A DNA stretch of 64,000 nt, from the NCBI GenBank assembly GCA_008931825.1, contig QXVZ01017528.1, positions 1-64,000 on the forward strand, given 5' to 3'. Origin of the DNA: Phallusia fumigata (Eukaryota; Chordata; Ascidiacea; Phlebobranchia; Ascidiidae). Positions 53,201 through 64,000 of this stretch are shown piece after piece. The notes beneath the pieces are model-generated. The model made no database searches, had not been told where the DNA came from, and worked only from the letters and a program-made list of their open reading frames with translations. Every line of letters starts with the position of its first letter. Within the stretch, counting starts at the first letter, position 1. A program made the translations under genes and the position numbers.

Positions 53201-55099
53201 TCTGCTCCTGTTCTAGAATGTCAGTAAGGTGTTCCAGTCGCTTTTGGTGTTCATCCAAACGGTCTGTAAGATCTCTGTATTCCTGTTTTATTACATGGCT
53301 GTTACATACATGTTGATACAGAAACAAATTGGTTGTAATTTACAATTACATTAAAAAAGAGAAGGGTGGCTTTCTCCAATTTGTCATTCTATGTGTAGTT
53401 TAATTTATAATCCAGTTTAAAAAAGTTTTGTTTTAACTACAATATTTTGTATAGGTTTCTAGAGTTTGTCATGGCATAATTGTTTCTGCAGGCGGAAATG
53501 TATAATATCCCACTGAAAGTTGTAGATGATGTAGTTTTGAAGACAAAACTACTGGGTGCTGCAAGTATAAGAGGAACAGCAGCAGATATTTTTGATAACT
53601 TTCAAATAATGTGTTTGATTTTATTTTTGGTTGGCGAATAAACTATTAACCAAGGAAAACAGAATGGCAACACAGTTCATACTTTTGGGGCTAGTTATTT
53701 ATTCCTAGGATGAAATAGAGAAATTGATACATCATAATGGCTGAAAAAACTTATCCATATCGGACATTGTTTTATACGCCGTCTCGGACTATAGGGTCAA
53801 AAACAGCTAACGATATGTTTTAAAAAATAATTACATTTCAGTGGCATGTTTCAAAAAACTGCCTAAATTTCAGACATTGTTTAGCAATCTACCCATTTTG
53901 GGGGCTTAGTTGGGAAATTGTTGGGGCTAGTGGGGTGAAAGAGCGAAAAGGAAAACCTCACATTAGCATGTACCACATACTCTCTGATTTTCATCTAATT
54001 GGGACATTGTTTAAAGTTTGACACTATTTGAGGGGTAATCAGGGTAATGGGTGAGGCGAAAGGATCAAATAAATCAAACAACCAACCACAATGACCCAGT
54101 CAGACATACCTAATTTAACAGTATTTACAAGATTGACCATCAAAAGGCTAGGAAATTTACAAGATTAGCCACTAGAGGGCTCGTGAAATACCCCCTATGG
54201 GACCATTGGTGTAGCTAGACCAACTCATATATTGGAGCTTAAACAAATTTAACACAGTATTAAATGCTTTGTAAATCAATACATCCCTAGAAGGATGATC
54301 ACCCAGTGCTGACCATTTGTTTACTAAACACACTAAAAGTCATCAGCATCTCGTTCCTTTGTGGGTGGATTACCTCGAAGTAAATAGACGGGGGATTCTT
54401 TTTTCCTCCAAATTCCTGGTTGAGCTTGGTGATTGACTGCTTTGTTATGTTGATCACATGTTTAAGATTCAAGATCTGTACAAGCACAATGTAAACTAAA
54501 TTTGTCTTTCATAAGTTTTAGTGTGCCGAAATATTTGGCAAAAAATCTCCTTGCAGTAAACACAAGTAGCTAGCTATGCATGGATAAAGGTAAATTACTT
54601 TATACTCTTCAACTTACACTTTTCCCCCTTTCTTAGTATTAAAAAAAGATTTTTAAAATTTTCACCAGGTTATAATTTCAGGTTGGCTAGTCCTGTATCG
54701 ACACAATCTTTTAATCACAGTCATTGCATCACTAGTATTGATACTAGCATATGGTTAAACTGAGAATGTGTGTATTTGACATATTTAACTGACATTTTGT
54801 AAGTTTTGATTTCAAAGGCAATTGTTATTTAATGATAAATGTTAATTCTAACAGCACCAGTTAAACTGCCAAAAAAGTCTAACATTGTTAACACTGTATA
54901 TATTTTCAATTCATCATTTCAGTTTTGGAGCTTTTGCGTATGCAGTGTACGTTCCACACTACTCACTTCAACAATAAACATGACAATCATTCCACAATAA
55001 CAAAGGTGATCTATAGATGTAACTTACGTCTTCTTCAATCTTTTTTGTGTCACTTTTATGCCCAGTGTCAGGATTCATCTTCACTGTGGCAGTAGCCAT
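41263..55099 (-). CDS. braf: RAF serine/threonine kinase, B-Raf type
   Basis: Activates MEK in Ras-ERK signalling; cytosolic, recruited to the membrane by Ras-GTP. Exons: 55028-55099, 54374-54475, 53093-53282, 52674-52792, 52195-52304, 51585-51702, 50351-50508, 48598-48679, 45703-45733, 44445-44530, 43849-44048, 42936-43112, 42821-42867, 42448-42575, 42115-42237, 41638-41772 and 41263-41424. This is 2,040 bases, 679 residues, all phases consistent. The N-terminal B-Raf-specific region is present ([17 protein letters not shown]). RBD about 150-240 ([11 protein letters not shown] onward), C1 about 238-285 ([20 protein letters not shown] with H/C zinc ligands). Kinase about 372-632: GSGSYG loop, [41 protein letters not shown]. 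The N-region RRDSNEDWE is acidic, as in B-Raf. The C-terminal 14-3-3 site RSQSDP is kept. The hinge (CR2) is short; see the optional exon. Confidence 0.95.
43475..43530. repeat. Copy of a degenerate repeat family in RAF introns
   Basis: Contains GGCCTGCGGGATACCCGTGG followed by GGCTGTAGGGTC, matching the arrays at 47.26-48.09 and 53.69-54.21 kb. Confidence 0.45.
45265..45516 (-). CDS. Possible optional RAF hinge exon (GC-rich block)
   Basis: A GC-rich stretch in the intron between the microexon and 44530. An acceptor (TTCACACAG at 45517 onward) gives entry phase 1 and a donor (AAG/GTTTTT at 45264) gives exit phase 1, so 252 bases could be inserted in frame. It would encode a Ser/Arg-rich segment ([20 protein letters not shown]) and bring the protein to about 763 residues, close to vertebrate B-Raf (766). 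Against it: the donor is weak, both strands are open here, and no clear 14-3-3 RSxSxP motif results. Confidence 0.3.
45703..45733 (-). CDS. braf: 31-base microexon of RAF (CR2 hinge)
   Basis: Flanked by a strong acceptor (TTTATTGCAG) and donor (GTAAGT) on the minus strand. Entry phase 0, exit phase 1, which exactly links the 48598-48679 exon (ending NQFGG) to the 44445-44530 exon ([18 protein letters not shown]). Encodes [10 protein letters not shown]. Without it the frame across the hinge fails. Confidence 0.65.
47260..48090. repeat. Degenerate tandem-like repeat array in a RAF intron
   Basis: At least four units share an ACATTG start, an AATTTGACCCATTTTAGG-like middle and a GGCCAGTAGGGTAACTGCTG-like end: about 47277-47340, 47408-47480, 47489-47535 and 47603-47660, with weaker matches near 47715 and 48050. 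Spacing is roughly 60-130 bases. Noncoding; family unidentified. Confidence 0.6.
48820..48923. repeat. Perfect 52-bp tandem duplication
   Basis: Unit 48820-48871 starts CGATTTTTAAAAGTATAACA and is repeated exactly as 48872-48923, directly upstream (minus sense) of a RAF hinge exon. Zero differences suggest a very recent slippage event or an assembly join. Confidence 0.85.
49000..49620. promoter_or_regulatory. GC-rich intronic block in RAF, candidate regulatory region
   Basis: Noticeably richer in G+C than its surroundings, without a long open frame, inside the intron 48680-50350. Contains TGTAAACAA, a forkhead-type core, and several CpG-rich stretches. No splice structure recognised. Enhancer or internal promoter function is only inferred from composition. 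Confidence 0.2.
53690..54210. repeat. Second degenerate repeat array in a RAF intron
   Basis: Same family as 47.26-48.09 kb: units with GGACATTGTT, CTACCCATTTTGGGGGCTTA and TTGTTGGGGCTAGTGGGG around 53880-53940, another at 54000-54060, and a partial one near 54130-54200. Confidence 0.55.
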
Positions 55100-58000
55100 T
55101 TACAATGTCAGGAAAGGAAAAGCACAAGATAATGCTCAGTCCTTGCATACACACTAATCTGGCCGGGTCAGTCAAACATAAAATCTGTTTCAAACCCAAC
55201 AGGTTACACTTTTTTATACACAACGCAATAATAACAAAAAACGAGGTAAAAGTAAATAGTACATTTTTGTCCATAGTACCCTGTTAAAGGTCTGTCAGTT
55301 ATGATCTATATGATAATACAAAAAGATAGCCAACTGCACAATTCTACAATCTCTAAATCTGAAGTTGTACTAAAAGGAAAATATTCATAATTTTGTGTCA
55401 CTTCTGGTTTCAAACCTTTATCCTATTGGGTCTGATAGTTTTTAGAACAGAAAGCTAAGTCTTTTAGGAAACAAAAAACAAACATCACAATAAAACACAA
55501 GTAAATATTTAAAAGTAATGTTATTAAACTAATGGTTACATTTCCTTAACTTTTAATAATTTATTATTTCGCATTGAAGTTCCCTAAAAACGCATCTAAA
55601 GTGTTAGTAACAATAATTACATTGACAAAAAACTACCAACGATTTTGTGATTTGCTTGGCCAAAAATTTTAAAATGACTGGTAAGACTTAAATTGTAAAG
55701 TGGTAAAAGCTGTATACCAATATCCACCAGTCTTAAGACTCTTAACCAATGAGACTATAAACAACAATATTACCAGACAAAGCATTCTGATTTCTGAATA
55801 TGATTTCATGCAAATCTGTCACTGCCAGTAAGAAAACCTAAAGCGGCTATCAATAAATCCCATTGCTAAACAACCTGAAACATTCTTGCATTTACCAATT
55901 TGCTTTAAAGCACAGTGTGTTGGCACGCGATTTAGGTCAACGTCACAGCAAGCCAAATCTAAACTCCAACTGCGGCCCTTTTTATCTGTTTCCCTGTTTG
56001 CAAGTTCAACCAGAAATAATTTCGAACCGTGTAACATTTCTATGTTGTCTCAGAGGAGCCGGCAAGAATATTTTTTTGACATCTTTTATTTTTACACACT
56101 TAACTTTGCACCATCTAAAATATACATGCGTACATAAACTGCTAATTGTTTCTACCAAATATCTTTACATAAATCATTTTATTACCTCTGATTTTTGCTT
56201 TGCGTTTGCAAATGCAAAATGAGAATAAGAATCAACAGCGCTTATAGCGGTAGTTATTGCAGTTAAATTTTATTGCGGCCTGCGTGAACACAAGTTATTG
56301 AAACTAATCTTTGCAATTAATTCCCTTCGACGGTGAACTTACAAAATAAAAATAAATAAACTGTATAAAGAGTACAACAAAAAACAAACCAAAAATTTGT
56401 AAGTAGTTTTTTATTTAGTTTTTCGAATTTGAAACACAGTTGGAAAGAGATAAGTTTACAGCTTGGAGCTCATGAACATAGTACTGCTCACATATTGTCA
56501 TGTACTATGTTTCGACAAGCAAAACCATAAGCGCAAATCTTCAAAAGTTAACATTTTTTGCCTCTTTTGTCAACGAATCTTTACACGCTCGTCCACTTCT
56601 GTAAAGGATCAAGTTTTTACAGCAACCAGAACCACGTAGTTAAACTATTACGTTTCTGAGCCAAACAACAATTCTTTGCATAAAATAAACTAGCAATTAT
56701 TCTATGTTTGCAAAAAGTCTGTGTTTAAAGGCAATATGATGCATATACTGCATAAGATACATTTTAGGTTGACCAAAATTAAGGAAAACGGCTACGTTTG
56801 TACTCGCAGAAAAAGCATCAGATTGTCCAATAAATTGATAGTTCGTATCGATCTTAAAAAGCATTGTAATGATATCATTATTAATATCATCTTAAGAAAT
56901 TACGAAACGCTATTTAAATTTTAGACCCAAACAGTTGGTTCCATGAACGTTTCCCCGATTCCTGTTAATCAGAACCATGCTCAAGTTGACTATGACATAT
57001 GCGCGGTTGTTTAGGCCTGTACGTGTAAATGACGAAATATCTAGTTTTTTTTACTTTTTGACGATTATAATAATATTGGTTCCCACTTGATAGCAAAATA
57101 TATACGGTATTGTATCGATTTTTCGTCTTATTTTGAATCCACCCTAATTAATTTGTAAAGAGGGAATAGGCCAAAATGTTACTTTGCACATTTGCTACAA
57201 ACCTAATTGAAGCTCCCATGTTTTAAAGCTTACTATAAGCCTGTTGAGCGGATGCCACCTAATCAGTTTCACAAACGCAAACGATAGGGGCATTGCGAAC
57301 AGTACACATCTTCCATCAATCTTGAAGTAGAAATGTGGTACAAACAATGGGATTTTGAAGGGCATTTGGACTTGTTAAACCTGGTGCTCAACCAAATAAT
57401 AATTTTTTCCGATCGTTTTTTAAATCGGAAGAAAAACACCAATAGCTGTTTGTTTGATTGATTTCGAAATTGGTAAATTTTACAATCTAAATGGACAAGG
57501 CGGCAAACTCAATAGGTCAATTAGAGTCACGACTATAGGCGAATAAACTTTTGATCAAAAGACTTGGCCGTGTGTGTTTGATCTTGAAGTGCAGCGCATA
57601 AGTACACAGTCCATGCCAGCAGATTCCCAGCACAGTATCTTATCGATCGGTCAGACACCGCGTCCTCAAAAGCATGTGATTCAGTTATTCCATTGGTCTG
57701 CAAATAACAGTTTGCGGGGCCGTAAAACAAAGATTGGTTGTTACGTAACGCTTGGTGCTAATAGACAAGCATGTTTCGAATGGCCTGTTTTGGAAAGCAG
57801 CTCCCACCTATTGTAATTGGTTGGGATATTTAGCCAACGTGCCAAAATAAACGGGCCTGTATTATGTTAAAGTTAAACATCGTAGGCAATATTACAAACG
57901 ACACATACACGTGGTTTCCAAGTTTTTACGTTACTGATCGTTTGCAGTAGCAACAGATCCCTCCAGAAGTTGCTAAGCGATCCACATGTCGGCAATACCG

Positions 58001-61000
58001 CTTTGAAGTCGATTCAATGGTGAAAACGTTAATGCTGTACAGTGTCCACCTTTCTATTTTGGACAGGTCGCCAATATTACAAGGTTATAACCTGTGTAAT
58101 CACCATAAACTTGGTTGGACGTAAAGACTAATGTAAAATATTCAGCTCAAGAAAATCTGATTACAATTACTTTTTAACGCCAAATTCTCTGGTCGTCATT
58201 AACCCCCAAAAAATACAGAAAAAAAGAAACCTGTTTTTACATTACTGGTGCATTTTCTAGCAAACAGCAACAATGGCTGCACTTAGCTCTTTGCATGTTT
58301 GCTATGTTTTGTTGTATAGATCTATTTGTGAACCTCAGCAGTTCACAATGATTTAGTCATCTGTCGGAAGCGTGTATAGCCACTTCCCTTCGAAATCGAG
58401 TGCACCAGCTGCCTTGTATACATTGAACTGTATATGGACGCTTTATGAATACTGATTAAAGGTGGCTTTCACCAAATGTGTTTGTTGCCTAAATCTCATG
58501 GTTTCTACTAACTTTGTGATGACAAAGTGGCATACAAATACTCTTTGAGACTTACACACGCACTTAGTTTATCATCGGGAACATGGGAGCCCATACTAAA
58601 CAAGGAAATAGCTATTGGTTAATAATTTATAGCAGCAGGGCTGTTTATGAAATGTGTCCTTGGCGGGGTTGGAAAGGACCCTATGATGGTAAAGTGTAAG
58701 TGCTCTATGCGTTGTTTTGTGCCGAAAAAACATCACCAACAGTCGAAGAATATATTACATTCCAGCTTCCAACGAGTATGACGTTAAACCAGTATCACAA
58801 ACACAGATTGTGGCAAACAGGGCGCCCGCGGCAAAATGGTTTTGTTACTGTGCACTCTTTTATGCACGAGGCTACCGCAAACAAGACAGCTAAAAACTGC
58901 TGTTTCTAGCCTCTTGGGCTGTGACTGAGCTTTGGTACTTTAACCAGCCAAGCGAAGCGATCGGTTACAATATTCAGCACAAAAATTCGTCATTGGCAGC
59001 TGCTGAAACTGCACCACTTCAAAAACATGAAAACACAGATAAATCGTTTCCTTCGGAGGATAATGTAAAGTAAAACCCAGGTACAGTTGAGTTTCAAAAT
59101 TTCACAATGGGGTTATGGATATTGTGCTTTTCTTTTGAAGTACTTTTTCAGCAAACGTAAACAGAAAGTTTATGTGCATTAAGTTTAATGTGTTTTACAG
59201 GTTAACATCTTATATCAAGTGTGGATAAATTATAGACGAGGATCGAAGCGAAATTATCTTTGGTATGCTACACCAACTGCTATAATAAGTTTGGTGCACT
59301 AATCGTAGCGCAGTGCAGTCAAAAAACCGACGTCCAATAATGTAAAGGTGCTCGTTTCCTATTAAAGCTGCGTGATGACTACTTCAGTGCCCCGGCTCCT
59401 TCAGCACGGTAGGAAAGTTGCGCACACACACACGCATCACACGGACTTCTCTACGAATGCTTACAACAAGCACACAGCCCAGCACGCTTTATAAAGATCG
59501 CACGCCAGCCAATCCAGCCCAACCCAAGCGAAACGCCTGTCTGCGATACACCGCATTCAGCACCACGATGTTGCCTATACTAAATTTGTTTAAAATGGTG
59601 AAAATTTGCTAGTTTTAACATGCTATTTGGGTGAGTTTTTTGGCCCGGACTGGTACAGCTGATGCACAGTAACAAAGTTACATGGTTTTACAACACATTG
59701 CGGTGGTTTGGTAGCACGTATGTGCGCTTTGTGTGAAGATTATGATCGTTTTGTTGAAGTACCAGGCGCCTATGCTCCGCCAGACGGATTCCTTTCGTTC
59801 GCATGGTACTCAACCGAACCGCCATGTTGAAATCGAGTGAATTGAAGCGAGGATATTGTGTCAATAGTGAAAAAGGCATTGCCGTACACGTTCTGCTGTC
59901 AGTTAACACAGTCGAAATCCCTCTTTCACTCGACGTGATGACTGGTGCAGTTGGAGACTATAGATTAGATAACGTGGAAAGCAATCCTTGCGTGCGCAAA
60001 TTAAATTTCGCACGTTAATTCGTTGCATTTTAAAGTGCAGTAAGATAAGATTAAACTGCTCCCAATGTTGATGCTGAATTCAGAATTTAGTTCTGTAAAT
60101 ACCCAATGGCATGAATTAAAGGCTTTGTACCCCAGGAAAGATAGTTTCGTTTTAATTTTAGTGAGGTAAGCGTTAGACAGTCTATATAGAATGTGCGTTA
60201 GGCCTACTGATGTACTCAAACTTGGCGTCTAGTGCACGAATTAAACTCTACCAGTGTGTTTAAAAGAATCGTGCTTCGAAAAGTGCATGTACTTTGCACT
60301 GTTTTGGTTAATGTAATTTTCTGTGTTAGAAGCTGGCACTTTGAAGCTTTAGGCAAGTTGTAATGCCGAGGTTTTCATTGATCCAAAAAAATTGTGACAT
60401 GGAAAAGGGTATGGAAAGTGGCGGATCGATTTGCACAGTGGGTGCGGACGTTTCTTGTGTGACGACGGTCTGTATTGTTTGCTCTAGGCGAATTAAGCAC
60501 GAGTGACGTGTGTGCTGATTCTGAACAATTGGAAGCCCATTCAAAAACCGTATAGTTGTAAGTTGTGTGGTGGTGAGCATAGTAAGTTGACAGCAAGTTA
60601 AAGCTATATAGTAAGCACAATATCGGAAGCTGGCTACAGGATAGTCCGTATAAAAGTCAACAACTGTAAACAAATGAAGTAAAGCGGCAAATCATGCTTT
60701 TACTGTTTAGGTCACCAGTCGTTTTTTTGCTTAACTCGCGCAAGAAAATGTCGTGATTGCTGTGACGTTATCAAGCCCAATGTACTTTGTTCTAATTAGG
60801 CGCATGATTGGTTGTGTGCAGCTGTAACCTTGTGTAACTGGTTGGCAGTGGTATGGTTAAGGTTACACGACAGGGACACTGTAAAACCCTGCAGTTTAGA
60901 GGGCCACGACGGCATTTCTATCACTAAGCTGCTTTATCAAATGTTGCTTTAATGTGGGTTTTCTGTCAACAACAGCAGGAATCGCACCAGGCAATATTTA

Positions 61001-61345
61001 TAGGCGGAAGTAGGAGATGGTTCTGATTTGTAAAAGGGCTTGTGTGTCCAATGTTATTCGTTTCATCGAGTAGAAAGAATCATGGGTGGAATGGTTAAGA
61101 AGACCACCATACCTTCATGTTGTTTAGCGCACTGTATATTTAGCAAAGTATAACAATCAGTCCCATGCCCAAGGAAGAAGGGACGCTTCTGTATGTTAGA
61201 TTTGTGTAAATTTGTATGTTACATGTGCGCAAGAAAATCGGTGAGCATAAAAACGAGACTAAAACAACATCTAACCAACCAGTCGAAACTTGATGCCTCT
61301 CTGACCGTTTCTGTGTTTCAAAGGCACATTTGTATGTTATTTGAT
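55100..61345. other. Gene-poor stretch between divergent genes
   Basis: About 6.2 kb between the RAF start (-) and the next gene (+). It must contain the RAF promoter. No TATA box near 55.1 kb, no tRNA-like B box and no credible multi-exon gene was found. Short open frames (for example 55863-56222 and 57574-57816) show no motif. A retroelement scrap is listed at 60.56-60.83 kb. CA-rich DNA occurs near 59421. Confidence 0.5.
60560..60830 (+). mobile_element. Old LTR-retrotransposon gag-like remnant (zinc-knuckle region, possibly BEL/Pao type)
   Basis: A short stretch on the + strand around 60690-60790 encodes a Cys/His cluster (SCFYCLGHQSFFCL followed by RKCRDC) in the arrangement seen in gag zinc knuckles of BEL/Pao-like elements. 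No LTRs, protease or polymerase parts were recognised around it. A broken, old fragment; family assignment is tentative. Confidence 0.3.
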
Positions 61346-63889
61346 ATGGAAGGCTCCACTAACAAACAACTTTTAAATGCAAATGTCCCCGATCAAGCAG
61401 CGGATACAGGCTTATCACATGAAACTTTACAACCAGATTCCGCAGAGAAAACCGTCGTTCCCGAAGTAAGTGCAATCCCTTGGGGCACCTTCACTTCTAT
61501 ACCATTATCGTTTCTATTGTTGTACGTTGTGGAGTAACGGAAAGTCTCACTCAATCATCTGTCTTGTATTTCATGGCATCTTATGAATGATCTTTTTATT
61601 ATAGGGCAATAATGACGAAGGTTCGAAATCCAATAAAACTGCACCTAACAGCCAAGCAGCGAAACCCACAACTGCCAGTAAGAAAATGTTTTTTAGATTT
61701 TGAAACAAAAAAAACATAATGCACAACAGAGAAATTTGCCTTTAGCCCCATAGTGATATATCATCTAATTACCAACTGGCTAAGTCTTGTTTTCTTTCAT
61801 TTGTACGAAAAGTCTTTACCACGATTAGGAAAGGTTATTTGAAAAATCGAATACCCGAAATCTGATGGCCACTTGATGGCACATGTTGCAGGGGGGAACA
61901 AAAACTTAAACTTTTCCATCATCTTAGTGTTCAGCAATATTTTCGATTTGGCACAGTTTGTATAAAAGCAAGCACTGGTAGTTTTTTGCTACACTTTTTA
62001 GTTTACAAAATACTCGCTTACTAGGTAAGCTTTGTATTTTACGACATAATGGCCGATTTTTAACGCAGTGAAAAAGAAGCGCGTAAAGATCAACATGCCC
62101 AAAGAACGAATCCAGTCCGGGGCCAACAAAAATAACAACAACACAGCTCCTTTGCCAAAAATCAAGCTGGTTCGTCACAAGCGGAAACCCTCGCGGTACC
62201 AGGACTGTCTTTTTGACATTCCAACAAAACTGATGAACATCAATAGGACCATCTCAGCTGAGGCAAGGGAAAACCTTTATATTTTTTCAAATGCACTATC
62301 TCACTTTGTTTTATCACAAACATCCTGCGTTTTTGGAGTAGTGCAGCTAATTGTAACGTCTTATGCGGGATAAAGTAGTATTTTGTTTGTAAAAATGGGA
62401 GGTATTTAGTCATGTTGAAATAGGTGGAAGCTTACACCAAACTTTAAATGGGTAGATTCTTGTAGAACGAAGGTATAATTTTAATTCAAAACTGGCCATT
62501 ATCATGTATCGATGAAGTTATAGTGCAGGGAACATACCGACAAAAGCTAATATTGATAAAGCCATACCTCGGATGTTTCAGGGGTCCGGTTTAAGCTTGG
62601 TTGCTAAAATGAGCAGTCCCTACACATACTACATTTTACAGGTGTTTCGTGAATGCCACAAAAGAACGCCGAAGACTTCAAAGCCGAAATCAAAAGAAAA
62701 ACAAGGTCGTGAGCAACAGCATTCTCCGCCTCATAATGGTCAAATTCCTGTCTTTTGTGTCGAAAGTGCTGGTGAGTGCTTGTTAGTGCTTAAGATACTG
62801 GAAACAAAAAGTGTGTTTGAAGTTTAGTATAATACCGAACAAACTTGAACTTTTTTGTTTTCGGTCATTTTAAACGTGCGTCGTATATTTTCTTAATAGA
62901 GATATCTGTGCATCGTAAAGATCGTTGGTAAGGTGTTGCACCACAAAAGTTAGTACGGTTGTGTTGCCGGGAGTACTAACAAATTCCAAATTAACACAAC
63001 ACAAAAGGGACTTACAAGGTTAAAGACAAACTTTTCCTGTCTATGACGGTATTTGTTGCTTTTTAGGTGATGCTGTGACGTTTGACGAAGAAGGCAACTT
63101 TAGATTTAAGGTATAACTCGCATAGTTAGCTGGATATGGTCACTTAAGCTATGTATGGTCATGTGGTTTGTTCTTGAGTTTGTTAAGAGGACAGAAGAAT
63201 TTATTAAATCATTTTTAGGCTTTGCCGATAGAATCGTGTATGTATTTTTTACTGTGGCAAGGTTTAGTTTTGCAGGTTGCTAAACAAAGGAACTAACTTC
63301 ACTTCATAATAATGGTAATATCATTTTATAGGTCTGCAAGGAACACACGATACGAAGCAAATTGGGTGGAGTTACGTCTTATAGGTATTTCACATTTCGA
63401 GTAGCACTATCAATTCCAAGTAGCAAGTATAGTGTGAATAACGAGTAGCACCAAAGATTTGGCCAATACATACAAGCGTTTTTCTTCGAATGTATTTGTG
63501 CCATTGACCAGAGTATAACAATTCAAAACAGTTGTTTGTAATTTCTTATATCGCGAAGAAAATTTGGTAAAAACAATTAGAAATGACCAACAAGCAAATT
63601 CGATTTGTGTCCAGAAATTACAAAAATTTCACTCTGCCAGCTGGAGGCTATACCGGACAGCGACCTATATATTTAATTGTGGGGAAACCAGATTTGAAAA
63701 TACAGGTTGCTAACTTTCCAGACCTTCCCCAGCCATACCCATTTTGTAGTTAAGTCATTTCCACGTGTCTGGTTTTTATGTCATAATTCTTCAACGGTAG
63801 GAGACTACTGTATGTTGTTGCTAAACTCGCTGATATTGTTTTTGTTCCAAAACCAACATGACGACGTTCTTTCCAGAACCCTTTCCTAA
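61346..63889 (+). CDS. Uncharacterised basic protein, multi-exon, probably nuclear
   Basis: Exons: 61346-61465 (frame open back to 61193), 61605-61677, 62069-62262, 62642-62771, 63067-63110, 63332-63384, and perhaps 63877-63889 ending in TAA. Phases agree throughout. The 62262 donor is GC (GAG/GCAAGG), a known minor class. Product: an acidic and Thr/Ser-rich N-terminus (MEGSTNKQLLNANVPDQAAD), then Lys/Arg clusters (MKKKRVKINMPKERI, KIKLVRHKRKPSRYQDCLF), a second basic stretch (KRTPKTSKPKSKEKQGREQQ), and a compact C-terminal part with GDAVTFDEEGNFRFK and CKEHTIRSKLGGVTSYR. The basic clusters suggest nuclear localisation. No known domain recognised. The start codon and the last exon are uncertain. 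Confidence 0.55.
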
Positions 63890-64000
63890 AATTAATAGGT
63901 CTTTATAATTCAATCTACCACGTTGTGAAAAACTAACACCACAGAAAAAGATACACTTTATTTTGAATTAAATTTCCAAAAGTAGTATGTGTGCACGGTT

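Noticed and set aside
1-64000. CRISPR arrays, operons, ribosome binding sites
   Set aside because: The window is spliced animal DNA; no array of spaced repeats or prokaryotic signals was seen.

Overview
Animal nuclear DNA, AT-rich and intron-dense. The single-copy B-Raf-type RAF gene, the compact multi-exon genes and heavy allelic divergence suggest a tunicate such as Ciona. This is inference: no species-diagnostic marker was seen.

Layout. (1) About 341-6718, + strand: 3' part of a voltage-gated calcium channel alpha2/delta subunit gene; the 5' part lies left of the window. It is disturbed by three single-base gaps (n at 1643, 2272, 3333) with near-identical sequence on both sides. These look like unmerged contig ends or alleles, not real exon duplication. 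(2) 9186-38428, - strand: one giant secreted mosaic protein gene. I could trace 71 exons with GT-AG junctions and consistent phase, giving 12,306 coding bases and about 4,101 residues. Order: signal peptide, vWA, FN3-like modules, YWTD propeller, EGF-like, LDLa repeats, MAM, a MAM interrupted by an unrecognised Cys-containing module, MAM, LDLa, CUB, LDLa, SRCR, an intact S1 protease, several CUBs, MAM, LDLa, LDLa, a second S1 domain that has lost its serine, LDLa, CUB, LDLa, CUB, stop. The MAM-LDLa-CUB-LDLa-SRCR-protease core resembles enteropeptidase, but there is no transmembrane segment. An allelic duplicate of one exon surrounds the n at 14562. (3) 41263-55099, - strand: a complete B-Raf-type kinase gene in 17 exons (679 residues), with a possible extra hinge exon. 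Its introns hold a degenerate repeat family. (4) 55.1-61.3 kb: mostly gene-poor, with one old LTR-retrotransposon gag-like scrap. (5) From about 61.3 kb, + strand: an uncharacterised small basic protein gene, probably with a GC-AG intron.

The genes are not an operon. RAF transduces growth-factor signals, alpha2/delta traffics calcium channels, and the mosaic protein is extracellular. The most novel content is the mosaic gene: two S1 domains of opposite fate, one predicted active with a neutrophil-elastase-like pocket and one a pseudoprotease, within an adhesion and lipoprotein-receptor style scaffold.
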